This document shows positions 1 through 10,839 of a stretch of 64,000 nucleotides of DNA, in pieces; within the stretch, counting starts at the first letter, position 1, and each line of letters starts with the position of its first letter. Under the pieces are notes generated by a model that saw nothing but the letters and a program-made list of their open reading frames with translations, was not told the origin of the DNA and searched no databases. The stretch spans positions 62,001-126,000 of the forward strand of contig NZ_AMZQ01000001.1 in assembly GCF_000313615.1 (NCBI RefSeq). Direction: 5' to 3'. The DNA is from Campylobacter showae CSUNSWCD (GTDB taxonomy: Bacteria; Campylobacterota; Campylobacteria; Campylobacterales; Campylobacteraceae). Position numbers and translations under genes: made by a program.

Positions 1-217
1 CGTCCGCCGGAGCGCCGTTTTTGACCTGTGTAGATAGCGCGCCGCTAGCTCCTAGCGTGACGGTTACATTGGTGTCCGGATTTGATTTGGCAAACTCCGC
101 TTTTAGCTCGCCAAACGCGTATGTCACGTTTGCAGCGGCAAATACGTTGATCTTGCCCGCGTTTAGGTTAAAAGCGGCGATGGCCGCGACTACTAACGAA
201 AAAAATATTTTTTTCAT
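1..217 (-). CDS. modA: ModA-type molybdate-binding protein, N-terminal part (cut by window edge)
   Basis: Reading the minus strand from ATG 217 gives a signal peptide (MKKIFFSLVVAAIAAFNLNA) and then the start of a periplasmic binding protein, KINVFAAANVTYAFGELKAE, continuing to NVTVTLGASGALSTQ. This is the usual ModA opening: a substrate-binding fold with Ser/Thr residues that hold the oxyanion. The gene leaves the window at base 1, so about 72 codons are visible. A ribosome site (TAGGAGTATA, 221-230 reversed) lies inside the end of the modE-like gene, only two bases separate the genes, and they are probably co-transcribed. ModA delivers molybdate or tungstate to ModBC in the inner membrane. 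That would supply cofactor for the molybdoenzyme at 45-47.5 kb. Family identity is inferred from the N-terminus and from modE next door. Confidence 0.8.
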   Translation of the reverse strand, partial: MKKIFFSLVVAAIAAFNLNAGKINVFAAANVTYAFGELKAEFAKSNPDTNVTVTLGASGALSTQVKNGAPAD

Positions 218-219
218 TT

Positions 220-1002
220 TTATACTCCTATTATGATTTGACTTGCTTTGATTATAGCGGTGAGCTCGTCGCCCACGCCAATACGCATCTGCATCGCGCT
301 TTCTTTGGTGATGATAGATGTTAGCGTCTGATGATTGCTGATTTCTAGCACGATTTCGGCGTTTACGGAGCCGATTTTAGCCTCGATCACGCGTCCTTTT
401 AGCAAATTTGCCGCGCTTAGTTTTAGATTTTCCTCTTTTGCGAGCATTACGCTCGGGGCTTTAAAGATAAATACGACCTTTTTGCCGACTTTTAAATTTA
501 GATTTTTTTCAGACTCGACCGTGACGTTAGCGCGTAAAATTTCGCCGTTTGAGAGTTTGGCGCTGATTTGCGAATTTACCGCGCCAGTTTTTACCTCGGT
601 TATCTCACAGCTTAGTTGATTTCTGGCGCTTAAACTCATGCTCATGCGCTGTAAATTTAAAATTTCGTTCGTATCGATGTTTATATTTGAACAAACTTTT
701 TCTAAAAATATCTTTTGGCTCTCTAGCATCGCGTCGTATAGCGCGATCATCTTTTTGCCGTAGGGCGTGAGCTCCGAGCCGCTGTTTTTCTTGTTGCCTT
801 CGGCTCTTGCGATTAGCGGTTCGTCCGAGCGGTTATTTAGCGCGTCTAGGCTGTCCCATGCGTTTTTGTACGAGATGCCGACATACTCGGCCGCTTTTGT
901 TATGCTTTTGGTGTGCTCTACGGCCTTTAAAAGCTCTATGTGCTTGGCTAACACCGATACGCCGCTATCTAAAAATAGCTCTAAACTAACATCTGCTTTC
1001 AT
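220..1002 (-). CDS. modE: ModE-type molybdate-responsive regulator
   Basis: 260 residues. Residues 1-110 form a LysR-like winged helix-turn-helix (KAVEHTKSITKAAEYVGISY, then YKNAWDSLDALN). The C-terminal half carries two tandem TOBE/Mop-type molybdate-binding segments (QLSCEITEVKTGAVNSQISA near 130 and LLKGRVIEAKIGSVNAEIVL near 200). This is the full ModE layout. When bound to molybdate, ModE represses mod transport genes and tunes molybdoenzyme genes. A GGGAGA ribosome site precedes ATG 1002. The stop lies two bases before the modA start, so regulator and transporter form one operon. A palindrome in the divergent promoter region (1041-1076) is a plausible operator. Confidence 0.9.
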   Translation of the reverse strand: MKADVSLELFLDSGVSVLAKHIELLKAVEHTKSITKAAEYVGISYKNAWDSLDALNNRSDEPLIARAEGNKKNSGSELTPYGKKMIALYDAMLESQKIFLEKVCSNINIDTNEILNLQRMSMSLSARNQLSCEITEVKTGAVNSQISAKLSNGEILRANVTVESEKNLNLKVGKKVVFIFKAPSVMLAKEENLKLSAANLLKGRVIEAKIGSVNAEIVLEISNHQTLTSIITKESAMQMRIGVGDELTAIIKASQIIIGV

Positions 1003-1040
1003 GAAAATCTCCCAAATTTATCAGTATAAAAAAATAATTT

Positions 1041-1076
1041 GTTAGAAAGTATATTTAAATATATATGAAAAATAAC
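1041..1076. promoter_or_regulatory. AT-rich palindrome between modE and mlaA; candidate ModE operator
   Basis: The core TATATTTAAATATA (1050-1063) is a perfect 14-base palindrome. It is flanked by GTTA at 1041-1044 and TAAC at 1073-1076, giving an imperfect dyad. The E. coli ModE site has GTTATATA and TATATAAC half-sites, so the outer GTTA/TAAC and the inner TATA steps fit loosely. The site sits upstream of both divergent genes. The assignment is inference, and simple AT-rich promoter DNA can look alike. Confidence 0.35.
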
Positions 1077-1184
1077 TTAAACAAACTTCGTAATACCGGG
1101 CATTTTGAAATTTATAAATTTAAAAGCTACATTGAGATAAAATATCAGATTACTGCCTTTGCAGACTTAAAATTCGGAGATTCA

Positions 1185-1886
1185 ATGAGAAAATTTTTAC
1201 TCTCTTTTTTGCTTTTTTTTAGTTGCGTTTTTGCCGAACAAACGCAAGAAAAGAGCGAATTTGACGACGAATTTACGCAGCCTAGCGAGGTTTTCGATCC
1301 GCTTAGCGGCTATAATAGAATGATGACGGGATTTAACGATTTTATGTACGTAAACGCCATCCACCCCGCAATAAAAGGCTATAACTACGTAGTGCCCGAG
1401 GCTGCTAGAACTGCGGTAGGGAACTTTTTTGACAACCTTTTATATCCCGTTCGCTTTGTAAATAACCTCTTGCAGTTTAAATTTAGCGAGGCGGGCGAAG
1501 AGACGCTGAGATTTTTAGCAAACACGATCATCGGCTTTGGCGGGCTAACCGACGGCGCGAAATACTATAATCTGCAGCGCCATGACGAGGATTTTGGCCA
1601 GACGCTTGGATACTGGGGTGTGGGTAGCGGGTTTCATGTGGTTTTGCCATTTCTGGGTCCTTCAAATTTACGCGATATGGCAGGCCTAGTCGGCGATTAT
1701 TATCTCGATCCCATAAGCTACGTAAAGCCGGCGCTAGACTCCTTTGCGATAAAAACTTTCCGTCAGGGCAACCTTTTGTCCTTGCATCCAGATGCTTACG
1801 ACAATCTTAAAAAAGACGCGATCGACCTGTATCCGTTTCTACGCGACGCATACGAACAGCGCCGCAACCACTTAATAAAGGAATAA
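1185..1886 (+). CDS. mlaA: MlaA/VacJ-family outer-membrane phospholipid protein
   Basis: 233 residues from ATG 1185, which has GGAGA five bases upstream. The longer open frame from 1065 adds 40 residues with no secretion signal and was set aside. A hydrophobic leader (MRKFLLSFLLFFSCVFA) is followed by the VacJ signature FDPLSGYNRMMTGFN at 37-51. Later come DFGQTLGYWGVGSG and the LPFLGPSNLRD segment typical of the family. The leader has a Cys at 14 but a poor lipobox (FFSC), so lipidation is uncertain. MlaA removes phospholipid from the outer leaflet of the outer membrane. The mlaC-like gene follows after one base, then an MMPL/RND gene. C. jejuni has the same trio (recalled as Cj1371-1373). 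Confidence 0.88.
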   Translation: MRKFLLSFLLFFSCVFAEQTQEKSEFDDEFTQPSEVFDPLSGYNRMMTGFNDFMYVNAIHPAIKGYNYVVPEAARTAVGNFFDNLLYPVRFVNNLLQFKFSEAGEETLRFLANTIIGFGGLTDGAKYYNLQRHDEDFGQTLGYWGVGSGFHVVLPFLGPSNLRDMAGLVGDYYLDPISYVKPALDSFAIKTFRQGNLLSLHPDAYDNLKKDAIDLYPFLRDAYEQRRNHLIKE

Positions 1887-1887
1887 A

Positions 1888-2475
1888 ATGAAATTTTTAA
1901 AAATCATCCTACTTGCGCTTTTTAGCGCGGTTAGCCTCTTTGCGATTAGCGAGGAGCAGATAAAGCCTACGATGCAAAAAACGACGCAAGACGCCATCGA
2001 GGTGCTAAAAAACGCAAATTTGAGCAAAGACGAGAAAATAAGTAAAATTTTCGCCGTTTTTGATCCATATTTCGACTACGAGCAGATGTCTAAAATCGCC
2101 CTAAGCAAGCGCTACAACAACTTAAATGCCGAGCAAAAGGCTAAATTTAATAAAGCTTTTGAAGAGAGGTTAAAATCAAGCTATGTCGATAAACTTTTAA
2201 GCTATAAAAACCAAACTATAAATTTTAAAGACGCGACCAAACCAAACGAAAATCGCTACTTTCTAAACGCCGATCTAGTCGGCGAGGACGGCAAAAACTA
2301 CGGCTTTACGTATAAATTTTACAATGCCAAAGAGCGTGGCTGGCTTATCTACGACGTCGAAATTTTAGGCGTTAGTATCATCCAGACATACCGCAGCCAG
2401 TTTGATAGCCTGATGGAAAACGAGAGTTTTGAAAATTTACTTAGCAAGCTAAACTCCGTCCAAGCTCCGCAATAA
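1888..2475 (+). CDS. mlaC: MlaC/Ttg2D-family periplasmic phospholipid carrier
   Basis: 195 residues with a clear signal peptide (MKFLKIILLALFSAVSLFA). The mature part matches the MlaC/Tol-Ttg2 fold: an N-terminal helical half with FDYEQMSKIALSKRYNNLNA, typical spacing to LKSSYVDKLLSYKNQTINF, and a C-terminal sheet with YKFYNAKERGWLIYDVEILG and a final SYR-like SIIQTYRSQF. MlaC ferries phospholipid between MlaA in the outer membrane and an inner-membrane partner. In E. coli that partner is MlaFEDB. Here the next gene, seven bases on, is an RND-type protein instead. The operon arrangement (mlaA stop one base away) supports a shared job. Confidence 0.88.
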   Translation: MKFLKIILLALFSAVSLFAISEEQIKPTMQKTTQDAIEVLKNANLSKDEKISKIFAVFDPYFDYEQMSKIALSKRYNNLNAEQKAKFNKAFEERLKSSYVDKLLSYKNQTINFKDATKPNENRYFLNADLVGEDGKNYGFTYKFYNAKERGWLIYDVEILGVSIIQTYRSQFDSLMENESFENLLSKLNSVQAPQ

Positions 2476-2482
2476 GGCGTCG

Positions 2483-4945
2483 ATGAAGCGGATTTTTAAA
2501 TTTATCGTCAACTTTCCAAAAAGCGTTATCGCAGGCGTACTGGCCGCGACGCTCTTTTTTGGATATTTTAGCGGCAAACTCGAGGTGGATGCGTCGACCG
2601 AGACGCTGCTGCTTGAAAACGATAAAGACTTAGCTGTCTTTAGGGACGTTTTTAAACGTTACGTTAGCCCAAACTACCTGGTCATCGCCTACACGCCAAA
2701 AGACGATTTGCTTGCACCTTCTACGCTTGAAAAGATAGAAAAATTAAGCCGCGAACTAGAAAAAAACGAGCTCGTATCAAGCGTTATTTCGGTACTAAAT
2801 ATCCCGCTGCTTCAAAGCGGAACTAGCGATCTTAGCGAGCTGGTTAAGCATGTGCCAAGCCTCGCTGATGCCGATATAAACAAAACTCTAGTACGCCACG
2901 AGTTTGCGGATAGTCCGCTATACACGAACAACCTCGTTAGCCGCGATCTAAAAACTACGGCGATCGTACTAAATTTAAAGACCGACGAAAAATATCAAAG
3001 CATACTAAACGAGCGAAATACTCTGCTAAACGCCAAACTCGACGGCAATATCACGAGCGAGCAAAAGCAGCGCCTAAGCGCCGTAAATACGCAGTTTAAG
3101 GCCCACCGCGACGAAGCGCGTATAAAAGAGCACGCCGCGATCGAGCAGATACGCGAGACGATAGCGAAATTTGGCGGAGGCGAGAGCCTGTTTTTAGGCG
3201 GAGCCAACATGATCGCGGATGATATGGTGAGCTTCGTGCGCTCCGATCTTGCGACATACGGTATCAGCGTCACGCTACTTTTGGTCTTTTGTCTTTGGCT
3301 CTTTTTTAGGCAGATTCGCTACATCGTTATGCCGATTTTTATCTGCGTGATTAGTGTTATCTGGGCGAGCGGGCTGTTTGGATTTTTTGGCTGGGAGATT
3401 ACCGTCATCAGCTCAAACTACATCGCCCTTCAGCTCATCATCACGATCTCGGTCGTCATCCACCTGATCGTGAGCTACCGCGAGTTTTGCCTTACCAAGC
3501 CGCACCTTAGCAACCGGCAGCTCGTCTATCTCACGCTACGTGATAAGGCCAGCCCATCGTTTTTTGCGATATTTACGACCGTTATTGGCTTTTTGTCGCT
3601 TGCGCTTTCGGATATCAAGCCGATCATAATGCTTGGCATCATGATGAGCGCGTCGATCTCTATCTCGCTGGTGCTTGCGTTTTTGCTATTTGGCTCCGCG
3701 ATGGCGCTGATGCCAAAGCTCGCTCCCGTTAGGACGTTTGAGGATAAATTTAGCTTTACCAAGCACTGCGCCGCATTTGCGCTAAATCATAGCCGCGCCG
3801 TTTACGCCATCAGTCTTGCAGTGCTGATTTTTGGGTTTTACGGCATCTCAAAGCTAAAGGTCGAAAACAGCTTTATAAGCTATTTTAAAGATACGACCGA
3901 AATCCACAAGGGCATGCAGGTGATCGATACGAAGCTAGGTGGCACCGTGCCGGTTGATATATTGATCAAATTTAACAAGCCCAAATTTGACGAAAAGGTA
4001 GCCAAAAACGAGCCTAAAGACGAATTTGACGACGAATTTGCCGCTAGCGCAAACGAGGATAAATACTGGTTCAATCAGCATAAAATCGACGTAGCAAAAA
4101 AGGTGCATAACTATCTAGAAAACAAGCGCTTTATCGGGCACGCCAGCAGTCTAAACACGGTCGTAAAGATCGTCGAGCGTATCACGCAAAAGCCAGCCGA
4201 CGGCCTCATGCTCTCGATCCTATACGAACAGATCCCGCAAAAGTACAAAGACATCATCCTAAGCCCCTACGTGAGCATAAAGGACAACGAGTTACGCTTT
4301 ACCGCGCGTACTCTAGATAGTGACGATGCGCTACGCAGGGACGAGTTTTTGCACGAGCTTAAAACCGATATCGCAAATTTGATCGCAAACGACAACGCAA
4401 GCGTGCAAGTTAGCGGCGCGATGGTACTTTACAACAACCTCCTTCAAAGCCTCATCGCCTCGCAGGTGGATTCTTTTGGTTTCGTGGTCTTATCGCTTTT
4501 TATCGTTTTTTGCATTATTTTCAAAAGCATTAAGCTCGCCGCCATCGCTATCACGTCAAATTTGATCCCGCTTTGTGCGGTATTTGGCGTCATGGGCGTG
4601 CTGGGCATCCCGCTTGATATCATGAGCATTACGATAGCGGCTATCAGCATAGGCATCGGCGTGGACGACATCATCCACTACATCCACCGCCTAAAAATCG
4701 AGCTTCGCAGTAAAAACGTCGCCGAGTCGATCAAGGCCTCGCACGCAAGTATCGGCTACGCGATGTACTACACCTCGTTTGCGATCATCCTGGGCTTTAG
4801 CATCATGGTAACGAGCAACTTTATCCCGACGATATATTTCGGACTTTTGACCGATCTTGTTATGATAATGATGTTGCTAGGGGCGTTGGTGTTGCTGCCG
4901 ACTCTAATCAAAACCTTTTACCGGGCTAAGATTCCCCATAAATGA
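2483..4945 (+). CDS. MMPL/RND-superfamily membrane protein of the mla operon
   Basis: 820 residues with the duplicated RND layout. There is one helix near 10-28, a periplasmic domain to about 260 (starting LEVDASTETLLLENDKD), five to six helices at about 263-430, a second periplasmic domain at about 455-655, and a final helix block at about 660-815 containing ISIGIGVDDIIHYIHRLKIE. It belongs to the predicted RND exporter group (COG1033-like, relatives of HpnN and MmpL), usually linked to lipid rather than drug export. The start ATG 2483 follows mlaC by seven bases. Because mlaA and mlaC lie directly upstream and no MlaFEDB is visible, an inner-membrane lipid transfer role is a reasonable inference. 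It ends before a large inverted repeat at 4957. Confidence 0.8.
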   Translation: MKRIFKFIVNFPKSVIAGVLAATLFFGYFSGKLEVDASTETLLLENDKDLAVFRDVFKRYVSPNYLVIAYTPKDDLLAPSTLEKIEKLSRELEKNELVSSVISVLNIPLLQSGTSDLSELVKHVPSLADADINKTLVRHEFADSPLYTNNLVSRDLKTTAIVLNLKTDEKYQSILNERNTLLNAKLDGNITSEQKQRLSAVNTQFKAHRDEARIKEHAAIEQIRETIAKFGGGESLFLGGANMIADDMVSFVRSDLATYGISVTLLLVFCLWLFFRQIRYIVMPIFICVISVIWASGLFGFFGWEITVISSNYIALQLIITISVVIHLIVSYREFCLTKPHLSNRQLVYLTLRDKASPSFFAIFTTVIGFLSLALSDIKPIIMLGIMMSASISISLVLAFLLFGSAMALMPKLAPVRTFEDKFSFTKHCAAFALNHSRAVYAISLAVLIFGFYGISKLKVENSFISYFKDTTEIHKGMQVIDTKLGGTVPVDILIKFNKPKFDEKVAKNEPKDEFDDEFAASANEDKYWFNQHKIDVAKKVHNYLENKRFIGHASSLNTVVKIVERITQKPADGLMLSILYEQIPQKYKDIILSPYVSIKDNELRFTARTLDSDDALRRDEFLHELKTDIANLIANDNASVQVSGAMVLYNNLLQSLIASQVDSFGFVVLSLFIVFCIIFKSIKLAAIAITSNLIPLCAVFGVMGVLGIPLDIMSITIAAISIGIGVDDIIHYIHRLKIELRSKNVAESIKASHASIGYAMYYTSFAIILGFSIMVTSNFIPTIYFGLLTDLVMIMMLLGALVLLPTLIKTFYRAKIPHK

Positions 4946-4956
4946 CGGATTTCAAG

Positions 4957-5025
4957 CTTTAAAATTTTAAGCCCGTTTTGGTTATGTATTTCATATACGC
5001 GCCCTAACGGGTTAAAATTTTAAAG
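4957..5025. terminator. Large inverted repeat between convergent genes, likely bidirectional terminator
   Basis: Left arm 4957-4975 (CTTTAAAATTTTAAGCCCG) pairs with right arm 5008-5025 (CGGGTTAAAATTTTAAAG) with a single bulge, leaving a 32-base loop. It lies just after the MMPL gene and before the end of the convergent lipoprotein gene. The A/T tract inside each arm would provide a U-tract in either direction. Confidence 0.6.
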
Positions 5026-5162
5026 TTAAACTACGCCTATTGCGTCTGGAATATTTGTCTCTTGTCCTGGTAAATTTGCAAATTTGGCTTCTAATTTTAA
5101 ACGTGCGGCGTGTGTCTTGGAGGATAAAATCTTTAAATTTAACTCAAATTTGAATGGGAAAA

Positions 5163-5771
5163 CTACTCTTTCATAACCTTAAGAAAAGAGTAAACATCCC
5201 GCACGCCTTCGATGTGTTTGGCGTACCAGATCGCGTGTTTTTCCTGCTCGATATCGGTGATGATGCCGGTAAATACGACGTTGCATTGCACTACGCTGAC
5301 TCTCACGCTTGTGCCGTTGATTATGCTATCTTTAAAAAAATTATTTTTTAGTTTTAGCATTATGGCGAGGTTGCTTTCGCATTCGCCGCCGTCGCTAGGG
5401 AGGCGAATATACGTATAAATTTTACTCACGCCGTCGGTGTTTTTAGCTAGCTCTACGAGCTTGGTTTTATGCTCGGCGTCAGGCACCACGCCGATGAGAT
5501 ACACGTCGCCGTAAAAGCTCTCGACGTCCACGTTTAGGTTGCTAAGTCCGCTTGAGGCAAAAATTTTAGTCTGGATTTTTGTTTTTATAAATTTATCTTT
5601 CGTTATCGAATATATGCCGCGTTCGTCTTTGCTGATCTGGTAGGCGTCGTAGACGTTTATGCCTGTTAGCGGCGTCACGGTCGTAAAGAGCTCGAGGCAG
5701 CCGCCAAGGAAAAAAATCGGCGAGAAAATGAGAATGTTTTTTAAAAAAAATCGCGCAAATAGCTTTTGCAT
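5163..5771 (-). CDS. Two-BON-domain outer-membrane lipoprotein (DolP/OsmY-like)
   Basis: 202 residues. The N-terminus has a long hydrophobic leader ending in a good lipobox (IFFLGGCLELF, Cys 25). Two BON modules follow. The first has TKIQTKIFASSGLSNLNVDV and GDVYLIGVVPDAEHKTKLVE, the second LKNNFFKDSIINGTSVRVSV and NVVFTGIITDIEQEKHAIWY. BON domains bind phospholipid surfaces, and the E. coli relative DolP is an outer-membrane integrity factor. It is convergent with the mla operon, so the neighbourhood is devoted to the outer membrane. The start ATG 5771 has only a weak ribosome site, but no other start keeps the leader. The specific biological role is inferred. Confidence 0.82.
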   Translation of the reverse strand: MQKLFARFFLKNILIFSPIFFLGGCLELFTTVTPLTGINVYDAYQISKDERGIYSITKDKFIKTKIQTKIFASSGLSNLNVDVESFYGDVYLIGVVPDAEHKTKLVELAKNTDGVSKIYTYIRLPSDGGECESNLAIMLKLKNNFFKDSIINGTSVRVSVVQCNVVFTGIITDIEQEKHAIWYAKHIEGVRDVYSFLKVMKE

Positions 5772-5863
5772 CGCCGACCTATAAAATTTTCTCTAAATAC
5801 TATAGAAATCAAACTAAAATTTATATAAATTTAGCTATAATCGTGCTCATCATCTAAAGACGC

Positions 5864-5961
5864 GGAGGATAAAGCGATCTGGTGGCGCTCGCGGACTTCA
5901 AATCCGATGGCGGGGCGGTTGACCGCTTCGCGGGGAGTTCGATTCTCTCATCCTCTCGCCA
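5864..5961 (+). tRNA. selC: tRNA-Sec (anticodon UCA)
   Basis: 98 bases with the features of bacterial selenocysteine tRNA. The anticodon loop CTTCAAA carries TCA inside the stem GGA/TCC, there is a very long GC-rich variable arm (GGCGGGGCGGTTGACCGCTTCG region), the T loop is GGGAGTTCGATTCTC, and the 3' end is an encoded CCA. The 5' GGAGGAT pairs with ATCCTCT near the 3' end, with a G-U pair at the first position. If the stem is extended one base outward it meets a C-C mismatch (5863/5957). The tRNA lets UGA be read as selenocysteine by SelB. No selA, selB, selD or obvious selenoprotein gene lies in this window, so its users (for example a formate dehydrogenase) must be elsewhere. Confidence 0.93.
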
Positions 5962-6043
5962 AACTTCTACATTTATTATCTTAAAACAAGCAAAATTCAG
6001 CTACAATAAGCCGTTTATATTAAATTAATTTAAGGTTTTTCTT

Positions 6044-8292
6044 TTGGCTAGTTCATCCGCCTCTAAATTTCCTCTCGCACGCGCCGTTTTAGGCAGGATA
6101 TACGTGGTGCTTTTTGCTACCGCCATATTTCTGATATGCGCGGCTAGCTTTGGGTTAAATTTAAAATTTGAAGGCGTAAAAGAGGATATTTACACTGCAA
6201 ATTCTAACTTTAAAACTTTCATCAAAGAACGCGCCGTAAATATAGATAACGAACTTAAACTTATCGAAAGATATATTGAAGCACCCGATTTTGACTCAAA
6301 AGCGATCTTTGACTTTGCCGTAAAAAACAATAACGAATACATGGCCTTTTTTATCGTAAACGAACGCGGCGAGATAGAGTTTGTCAGCGATGAAAAATTG
6401 CGCGATACGTACTCTGCGTTTTTTCTCTCAAAGCCTTGGGAAAACGAGCCTGAGGATAAAATTTTAAGATCAGAGTTTATGTTTGATAAAAGCGACGTAC
6501 CTACAAGACTCGCCGCAAAAAAGATGAAAAACGGCAAAATCTTAGCTACGCTCATACGCTTTACGGCGATTTACGAGGAGTTTGCGCGCGGATACGAGAG
6601 AATCGGCGTAAATTCGTTCGCGATAGATAAAAGCGGTAGGATCGTATTTCACCAAGACCCCGAGCTGGTTTTAGAGCGCAAAAATATCTTTGATCTTTAC
6701 GATGTGAGTGCGGACTACCTAAACAGCGACGAAGTAAAATTTGCAAATTTAGGCTCGCTAAACAGCGAAATTTATTATATTCAAAGTATCCCGAGGATCG
6801 GTTTGGCCGTGGTTTCAAGCTATTCTGTGGATAAATTCTTAAAAGAAAATTTACTATTTTTGCTAATCTGCGCCGTATTTTTGGTTGCAGGCGCATTTTT
6901 TACTATTTATTACGTTAAATTTGTCAAAAATTCAGTAATAAAACCTATTTTATCTATAAGAAATATACTAGCCAAGGCCGGGCGCGGCGAGGAAATCAAA
7001 GCGTATGCAAATTTCGGATCTATAAAAGAATTTGAGCAAATACTGGACGAAATCGTCAAATTTCACGACGACTTCGTCCAAAAAAAGATGAATTTTGAGG
7101 ATTATTCGCGTAAATTCGGTTTTTTGTTTGAAAAAGGACCGTTTGTAATGCTACTCATAGACGCAAAAAGCGGCAAAATCATCGAAGCTAGTACAAAAGC
7201 ATGCGAGTTTTACGGGCTCAACGATGTGGAGATAAAAAATAAAAACCTGGCCGAGCTAAACGCGTCAAATTTGACGGATATGACGATACGGCAAGACGGT
7301 GAAGCTCAAATTTACGAAACGACTCATTTCGTCGCTAGCGGCGAAGTAAGGCAGGTGCGTATCCGAAAGCAAAACTACGAGTTACCCGGCGGCGAAAAGA
7401 TAGGCTTTTGCGTTATTAAAGACGTTACAAAGAGTAATGCTCTAAAGAAAAACGCTCAAAAACAAAGCGAGATAGATGCCAATTCGCCTATGTTTAGCGT
7501 GGTTTGGAAGGACCGCTTTATAGGCGATATATCAAGCGTTTCTGACAATATCGAGCGCGCATTGGGATACAAAAAAAGCGAAATACTCTCAAACGAATTT
7601 GAGTTTAAAAACATCATCCATCCAGACGACCGAGATAGGCTCGCGAATGAATTTAACATCAAATTTAGCCTATTTAACGCGGCTTCGCTCAAAAAAGAGA
7701 ACGAGTCGCTACAATCTTGCAGGCTGATAAGGAAAAATCTAGAGGTCATAAACTGCAGCGTATTTATCAAATTTATCTCAAAAGACGGCAGAACCGTGGA
7801 TGAGGTGATCGGATACTTTATCGAGAGCAAGCTGGCGGCAAATTTGACCGCAAAAACCGGCATGGAGATAGCGCGTCTAAACGACGACAAAGAGGGCGCA
7901 TATAAAAATACGATTTTAAGCCTATTTGCAAACGCGCAAGAAGCCGTCGCCGTAGTCGGGTTAGACGGAGTGTTCTTGGATGCAAATGAAGCTTTTTGCA
8001 GAATAAGCGGCTATTCCAAAGAAGAAGCTATCGGCAAGCCGTCAAATTTACTAAGATCCGGCGTGCATGATGATAAATTTTATGAAAATATGTGGAAAAT
8101 CTTGTTAAAAAACGGGTTTTATAGTGGTAAAATTTATAACAAGCGCAAAAACGGTGAAATTTATCTCGAGCAGCTTAGTATCGCGACCGTTTATAGCGGC
8201 TCAAAGCCTAGCTACTTCGTGGCGGCGTTTCACGAGTTGCCGTGGAGAGAGCCCGGGATAAAACAGAATGAATCAAAAGCAAAGGAGCAAGA

Positions 8293-8296
<4 letters not shown>
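6044..8296 (+). CDS. Membrane-anchored multi-PAS sensor without a visible output domain
   Basis: 750 residues. TTG start at 6044 (no in-frame ATG upstream). Helix 1 lies at about 17-37. A periplasmic sensor-like region (about 40-270) contains FDLYDVSADYLNSDEVKFAN and reads like a dCache/double-PDC domain. Helix 2 is near 273-297, then a HAMP-like linker. Three PAS segments follow (about 360-460, 480-600, 625-735), the last with GVFLDANEAFCRISGYSKEE. The protein stops after the third PAS with no kinase, GGDEF, EAL or methyl-accepting domain. Its stop overlaps the GTG of the HisZ-like gene. It may pass a signal to a partner protein, as PAS-only Cet proteins do in C. jejuni energy taxis, but this is inference. 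Confidence 0.75.
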
Positions 8297-10409
<2,113 letters not shown>

Positions 10410-10410
10410 G

Positions 10411-10839
10411 ATGAAAAGCAAATTTACGCAAATCGTAAATATAAAAAAGCGAAATTTAGACAAAATCGAGCTAAATTTAGCAAGAACCAGAAACGAAGCG
10501 GCGATGATAGAGGGCTTCATAGCGCAGGCCGCGGAGCAAATTTCAAAATTTGAAATGCCCTCCAGCGGCTCTGCGACCGATTTGCGTGGATCGCTCGAGC
10601 TTCTGGGTGCGATGCGGCGAGAAAAGAATCTGCTAACCGAGCGGCTCGAGCTAATGAAAAAAAACATCGCGCACCTCGAGTGGCAGCACAAGGCGGCAAA
10701 TTTGGAGTACGAAAAGATGAAATACCTGCAAACGCAGGACTTTAGCGCGCAAATAGAAAAGATAAAAAAGGCCGAAGCAGCGGCTCTGGACGAGTTTGCG
10801 ACGATGAATTTTACTAGGCAAAAAGAGGCGAAAGCTTGA
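10411..10839 (+). CDS. fliJ: FliJ-like coiled-coil flagellar export protein
   Basis: 142 residues, almost entirely heptad-rich helix with alternating charged residues (KNLLTERLELMKKNIAHLEW, LEYEKMKYLQTQ). The length and composition match FliJ, the soluble chaperone-escort and stalk of the flagellar export ATPase. Sequence conservation in FliJ is low, so the call rests on length, coiled coil and position. It sits between purA (one base away) and a MotE-like gene (four-base overlap), the Cj1497c position in C. jejuni. Confidence 0.55.
   Translation: MKSKFTQIVNIKKRNLDKIELNLARTRNEAAMIEGFIAQAAEQISKFEMPSSGSATDLRGSLELLGAMRREKNLLTERLELMKKNIAHLEWQHKAANLEYEKMKYLQTQDFSAQIEKIKKAEAAALDEFATMNFTRQKEAKA

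Noticed and set aside
21-236. 71-codon plus-strand frame over the left edge
   Set aside because: It is antisense to modA, which has a ribosome site, signal peptide and family sequence.
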